Assembly: GCA_003542325.1 (NCBI GenBank)
Contig: DPKV01000121.1
Span: forward strand, 4,757-14,320
Origin: Anaerolineaceae bacterium
Lineage (GTDB): Bacteria > Chloroflexota > Anaerolineae > Anaerolineales > Anaerolineaceae
DNA length: 9,564 nt
Direction: 5' to 3'
The notes under the pieces: generated by a model
Database searches by the model: none
What the model saw: only the letters and a program-made list of their open reading frames with translations
Told to the model about the DNA's origin: nothing
Shown: positions 6,687 through 9,564 of the stretch, piece by piece
How positions within the stretch are numbered: position 1 is the first letter of the stretch
Layout of the letters: the number at the start of each line of letters is the position of its first letter
Translations under genes and position numbers: made by a program

Positions 6687-8819
6687 CTATGCTTCTTTCA
6701 TGTCCAAAGCGATCCGGTTTCGTTCACGATCGATGGAAAGAATGGTTACGTTGATGATGTCACCTAATTGAATTTGAACATGATTAGGAATCCTCGAACG
6801 GTGGAGCAGCCCATCGGTTTTTACACCAATATCAATGAAAGCGCCGAAATCCACAACGTTCCGAATTGTACCCTTTAATTGCATCCCCGGAGCGAGATCG
6901 TCCATACTCAAAACGTCTTTACGCAGGATGGGCTTGGGGAGGTCTTCCCGGGGGTCACGACCCGGTCTGGCAATCTCCTCAAAAATGTCCTCTAAAGTCA
7001 GGAGACCGGCGTTGAGCTCTTCAGCCAATTTATTTAATTTTGATTGTTTTTTAAACGCTTCCACGGCCCTGACCCGTTCACTTGAATTTGCCGTCTCGGC
7101 GAGATCAATCTTTTGAAGCACTTGCGTCGCAACGGGATAACTCTCCGGGTGGATGGCAGTTGCATCCAGAGGGTTTTCACCATCGCGGATGCGCAGGAAA
7201 CCGGCTGCCTGCTCAAAGGTTTTCGGTCCCATTCCCGGGACGTTGCGGATGTCTTCACGGGTATGGAATGCGCCGTTCGCTTCTCGATGCTGGACCAGTT
7301 TTTCCGCCAGGCTTGGGCCAATACCCGAGACATGCGTCAATAAAGTGGGTGAGGCGGTGTTAACCTCCACGCCGACAGCATTAACCACGGATTCAACCAC
7401 CTGGTCAAGCGTGTTTGATAACTTTGAGGGGTCAACATCGTGCTGATACAAACCCACACCGATCGATTTAGGGTCAATTTTAACCAATTCCGCCAACGGG
7501 TCCTGAACACGGCGGCCAATGGAAATGGCTCCCCGGATGCTCACATCCAGGTCGGGGAACTCTTTCCGGGCCAGCTTGCTGGCGCTGTAGACGCTCGCAC
7601 CGGCTTCACTGGTGATCAGGTAATTAAGCCCCTGATGGGATTTTGTGATCTCAGCAACGAATTGTTCGGTTTCGCGGGAGGCGGTGCCATTGCCGATGAC
7701 GATTAACGTTACCGAATACTCTGCGACCATGTTTTCAATGATGGCCCTGGCTTCCGCCTTCTTATTTTGGGGAGGATGAGGATAGATGGTGCCCGTAGCC
7801 AGGACCTTACCGGTGGTATCGATTACAACGAATTTGGATCCTGTCCGGAATCCCGGATCAATGGCCAGGACAACCTGGTCTGCCAAGGGGGGTTGAGTCA
7901 ATAAAGCCCGTAAGTTATTGGCGAAAAGTTGAATGGCATGATCTTCGGCGGTTTCAGTCAGGCTGCGGCGAATATCCCGTTCTATGGCCGGCAGCAGCAG
8001 CCGTTTTGCGCTGTCTTCCGCCGCCTCAATCAGGGAATCGATGAAGATGGATCGCCGGTCGAATTTGAAAGCTGAATAAATCGCTGCCCACCAGTCATCA
8101 TCATTGATTTGGACGCCCACACGCAGAATCTTTTCGTTTTCCCCGCGGTTGATCGCCAGGACCTGGTGCGGTTTGATGTACTTGACGGGTGCGTCAAACT
8201 GGTAATAACTTTCGTAGGTGCCTCGCTCATCGACCGCATCGGGGATTTTCAGGCTGGTCACTTTGCCGAACTGCGCGGCTTTCTCCCGTGTGGTCTGACG
8301 AACTGAGGCATTTTCACTGATTTCTTCCGCGACGATATCTTTTGCTCCGGCCAACGCCGTGTCCAAATCCGGGACGTCCTCAGAAAGGAAAGGTGCAACG
8401 ATTGCGTCCATGCTTTGCGAAGTGATCAACTGGTCAAGAATCATCTTTGCCAGAGGTTCCAACCCCTTTTCACGGGCGATCATCGCCCGAGTCCGGCGTT
8501 TGGGACGGTAGGGCTGGTAGAGGTCTTCAAGAGCGGTCAGGGTGTCAGCCGCAAGAAAAGCCGCTCGTAGCTCATCTGTCATCTTCCCCTGTTCTTCAAC
8601 GCTTTGCAGGATGGCTTGCCTGCGTTCCTCAAGCTTGCTGAGCCGGTCCAGTTCCTCCTGGATATTGCGGATTTGCTCTTCATCCAGGTTTCCGGTGACC
8701 TCTTTACGGTAACGGGCGATGAAAGGCACCGTGTTGTCGTTCTGCAACAGTTCAACGGTGTTTTTGACCTTGTTGAGGGGGATATTCAAGCGTTTTGCGA
8801 TGGTTTGGTTGAGTGTCAT
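6687..8819 (-). CDS. tex: Tex-family RNA-binding S1 domain protein
   Basis: Tex (YhgF) proteins are cytoplasmic nucleic-acid-binding factors linked to transcription and RNA metabolism; their exact role differs between species. The product is 710 residues, close to the usual length of about 715-775. Domain order is complete: an N-terminal helical region with PFIARYRKEVTGNLDEEQI (32-50) and LEDLYQPYRPKRRTRA (97-112); a YqgF/RNase H-like domain starting VLAIDPGFRTGSKF (317-330) with IGNGTASRETE (375-385) and SEAGASVYSAS (404-414); two helix-hairpin-helix motifs, VSGIGPSLAEKLV (497-509) and VPGMGPKTFEQAAG (527-540); and a C-terminal S1 domain (about 645-708) with RNVVDFGAFIDIG. The S1 strand usually reading GLVHIS is GLLHRSRI here, a small deviation. 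The ATG at 8819 gives the family N-terminus; AGG about 10 nt upstream is a weak ribosome site. It heads an operon with the two ABC genes. Confidence 0.96.
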   Translation of the reverse strand: MTLNQTIAKRLNIPLNKVKNTVELLQNDNTVPFIARYRKEVTGNLDEEQIRNIQEELDRLSKLEERRQAILQSVEEQGKMTDELRAAFLAADTLTALEDLYQPYRPKRRTRAMIAREKGLEPLAKMILDQLITSQSMDAIVAPFLSEDVPDLDTALAGAKDIVAEEISENASVRQTTREKAAQFGKVTSLKIPDAVDERGTYESYYQFDAPVKYIKPHQVLAINRGENEKILRVGVQINDDDWWAAIYSAFKFDRRSIFIDSLIEAAEDSAKRLLLPAIERDIRRSLTETAEDHAIQLFANNLRALLTQPPLADQVVLAIDPGFRTGSKFVVIDTTGKVLATGTIYPHPPQNKKAEARAIIENMVAEYSVTLIVIGNGTASRETEQFVAEITKSHQGLNYLITSEAGASVYSASKLARKEFPDLDVSIRGAISIGRRVQDPLAELVKIDPKSIGVGLYQHDVDPSKLSNTLDQVVESVVNAVGVEVNTASPTLLTHVSGIGPSLAEKLVQHREANGAFHTREDIRNVPGMGPKTFEQAAGFLRIRDGENPLDATAIHPESYPVATQVLQKIDLAETANSSERVRAVEAFKKQSKLNKLAEELNAGLLTLEDIFEEIARPGRDPREDLPKPILRKDVLSMDDLAPGMQLKGTIRNVVDFGAFIDIGVKTDGLLHRSRIPNHVQIQLGDIINVTILSIDRERNRIALDMKEA

Positions 8820-8870
8820 GAGTTAAAAACCTGTTGATGGTGGGTTTATTCGTAAGAAATACAGCGTAGT

Positions 8871-8879
8871 ATTGTAACA
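8871..8879 (-). promoter_or_regulatory. Candidate extended -10 promoter of tex operon
   Basis: TGTTACAAT on the minus strand combines a TGN extension with a TACAAT -10 box. Transcription would start about 45 nt before the tex ATG. No good -35 box lies 17 bp upstream (ACAAAT), which extended -10 promoters can tolerate. A weaker alternative is TTGATA, 17 bp, TAGTGT slightly upstream. Confidence 0.45.
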
Positions 8880-8925
8880 CTAAAGAAATCGAGATTTGTT
8901 ATCAAATTTCAGATCAATCAATGAA

Positions 8926-8954
8926 TTGACGAAGCCTTTGATTGGTGATATACT
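8926..8954 (+). promoter_or_regulatory. Promoter of the GntR-type regulator gene
   Basis: TTGACG (8926-8931), a 17-bp spacer and TATACT (8949-8954), with a TGA extension just before the -10 box. Transcription would start near 8961, inside the repeats that follow, about 44 nt before the chosen start codon. Confidence 0.75.
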
Positions 8955-8956
8955 CA

Positions 8957-8989
8957 AATCATTAAACTAATCATCAGATTAATCAGATG
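8957..8989. repeat. Operator-like repeats at the GntR promoter
   Basis: AATCA occurs at 8957, 8969 and 8981, an exact 12-bp period, close to one helical turn. The last two repeats overlap an imperfect 18-bp palindrome, CATCAGATTAATCAGATG (8972-8989), centred on the perfect GATTAATC; TAATC-N4-GATTA (8968-8981) is a second perfect inverted repeat. The array covers the expected transcription start, so a bound protein would block transcription. Autoregulation by the GntR-type protein encoded downstream is the natural guess. The sequence does not match the common FCD-family TGGTnnnACCA type, so the binding protein is not certain. Confidence 0.55.
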
Positions 8990-8992
8990 AAT

Positions 8993-8996
8993 AAGG
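8993..8996 (+). promoter_or_regulatory. Ribosome binding site deciding the GntR start
   Basis: AAGG lies 2 nt before the ATG at 8999 and 8 nt before the in-frame ATG at 9005. Only the second spacing is workable, so translation most likely starts at 9005. The difference is two residues (MH). Confidence 0.6.
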
Positions 8997-9004
8997 TTAT
9001 GCAT

Positions 9005-9564
9005 ATGACTTCACCACGTTTGCATTCTCAACTTTCAACCTTTCTCACGCATTTAGCCTCCGAATCAGCCAACGGGGAGGAATCCCTGGATAGCCTTACG
9101 GACATGAGCGCAACACTGGGTATCAGTGTGGCCACACTGCGTGAAGAATTGCAGGTCGCCCGGGCGTTGGGTCTCGTTGAAGTGAAACCGAGAACGGGGA
9201 TAAAGATTCTACCTTATCAATTCACACCTGCCGTATCGAAAAGTCTTTCTTATGCGGTCCGTGTTGACCGGAACATGTTCCGCCAGTTTTCTGACCTGCG
9301 CAACCATGTGGAGGCATCCTATTGGTACCAGGCGGTCAGTGGATTGACAGCCGATGACATTGCTGAATTGTACGCGATTATCGATTCAGCATTTCGGAAA
9401 CTTAATTCTGATCCCATCCAAATTCCTCATAAAGAACACCGCCAACTTCATTTGACGATTTACTCCCGGATGGAGAACCTCTTCGTCCTCGGCATTCTGG
9501 AATCCTACTGGGATATCTATGAGGCGGTTGGCCTGAGTGTTTATGAAGACAGAAAATACCTGGA
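9005..9564 (+). CDS. GntR-family regulator, FCD-type ligand domain, 3' end cut by window edge
   Basis: A transcription factor with an N-terminal winged helix-turn-helix and an FCD-like helical ligand domain. I translated 186 complete codons from the ATG at 9005; the frame is open to the window edge, and FCD regulators are usually about 220-240 residues, so some 40-50 are missing. The DNA-binding domain spans about residues 8-70: SLDSLTDMSATLGISVATLREELQ followed by ARALGLVEVKPRTGIKI, which follows the GntR pattern of a recognition helix and wing. From about residue 90 the chain is helical, with DLRNHVEASYW (97-107) and EHRQLHLTIYSRMEN (144-158) aligned to the FCD 'D-x-x-F-H...N' motif. There the usual Asp appears to be His (H145), while H149 and N158 remain. 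Such domains often bind small organic acids with a metal, but the ligand here is unknown. It is transcribed away from tex and has operator-like repeats at its own promoter. Confidence 0.85.
   Translation, partial: MTSPRLHSQLSTFLTHLASESANGEESLDSLTDMSATLGISVATLREELQVARALGLVEVKPRTGIKILPYQFTPAVSKSLSYAVRVDRNMFRQFSDLRNHVEASYWYQAVSGLTADDIAELYAIIDSAFRKLNSDPIQIPHKEHRQLHLTIYSRMENLFVLGILESYWDIYEAVGLSVYEDRKYL

Noticed and set aside
7082..7706. Several overlapping plus-strand frames opposite tex.
   Set aside because: They are shadows of the tex helix-hairpin-helix and YqgF-like regions; no promoter, ribosome site or family motif.

Overview
The window carries parts of two oppositely regulated stretches of bacterial chromosome of medium G+C content. 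Six genes lie on the minus strand and one on the plus strand. The glycine decarboxylase P protein is split into two subunits (GcvPA and GcvPB), as in Firmicutes, Thermotogae, Chloroflexota and archaea and unlike the single fused chain of most Proteobacteria. Together with the sigma-70 type promoters, Shine-Dalgarno sites and codon usage, this makes a Chloroflexota (Anaerolineae-like) or other non-proteobacterial host my best guess, but the taxonomy is an inference only.

Region 1 (1-3023, minus): a glycine cleavage operon in the order promoter - glycine riboswitch - gcvH - gcvPA - gcvPB. gcvPB runs off the left edge. The genes are packed with 1-nt (gcvH/gcvPA) and 8-nt (gcvPA/gcvPB) overlaps. 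The riboswitch is a single aptamer closed by an 8-bp P1 helix, placed just after a promoter with a 17-bp spacer. Glycine would therefore control synthesis of the lipoyl carrier H protein and the decarboxylase that loads it. gcvT and the lipoamide dehydrogenase are not in this window.

Region 2 (3093-8819, minus): three full-length genes with gaps of 4 and 2 nt, so very probably one transcript: tex (RNA-binding YqgF/HhH/S1 protein), then two ABC exporter half-transporters. The two half-transporters are complementary. The first has a canonical LSGGQ signature but Asp in place of the catalytic Glu. The second has the catalytic Glu but a LSMGQ signature. This is the pattern of a heterodimeric exporter with one degenerate and one working ATP site.

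Region 3 (8820-9564): a 185-bp divergent intergenic region with a plausible extended -10 promoter for tex and a good promoter for a plus-strand GntR/FCD-type regulator. The regulator is cut by the right edge. Three AATCA direct repeats at an exact 12-bp period, overlapping an 18-bp imperfect palindrome, lie right after the regulator's -10 box and look like an operator.

No mobile element, CRISPR array, tRNA or rRNA was seen. The protein-coding content is of known families. The items most worth a second look are the singlet riboswitch and its expression platform, and the operator-like repeats.
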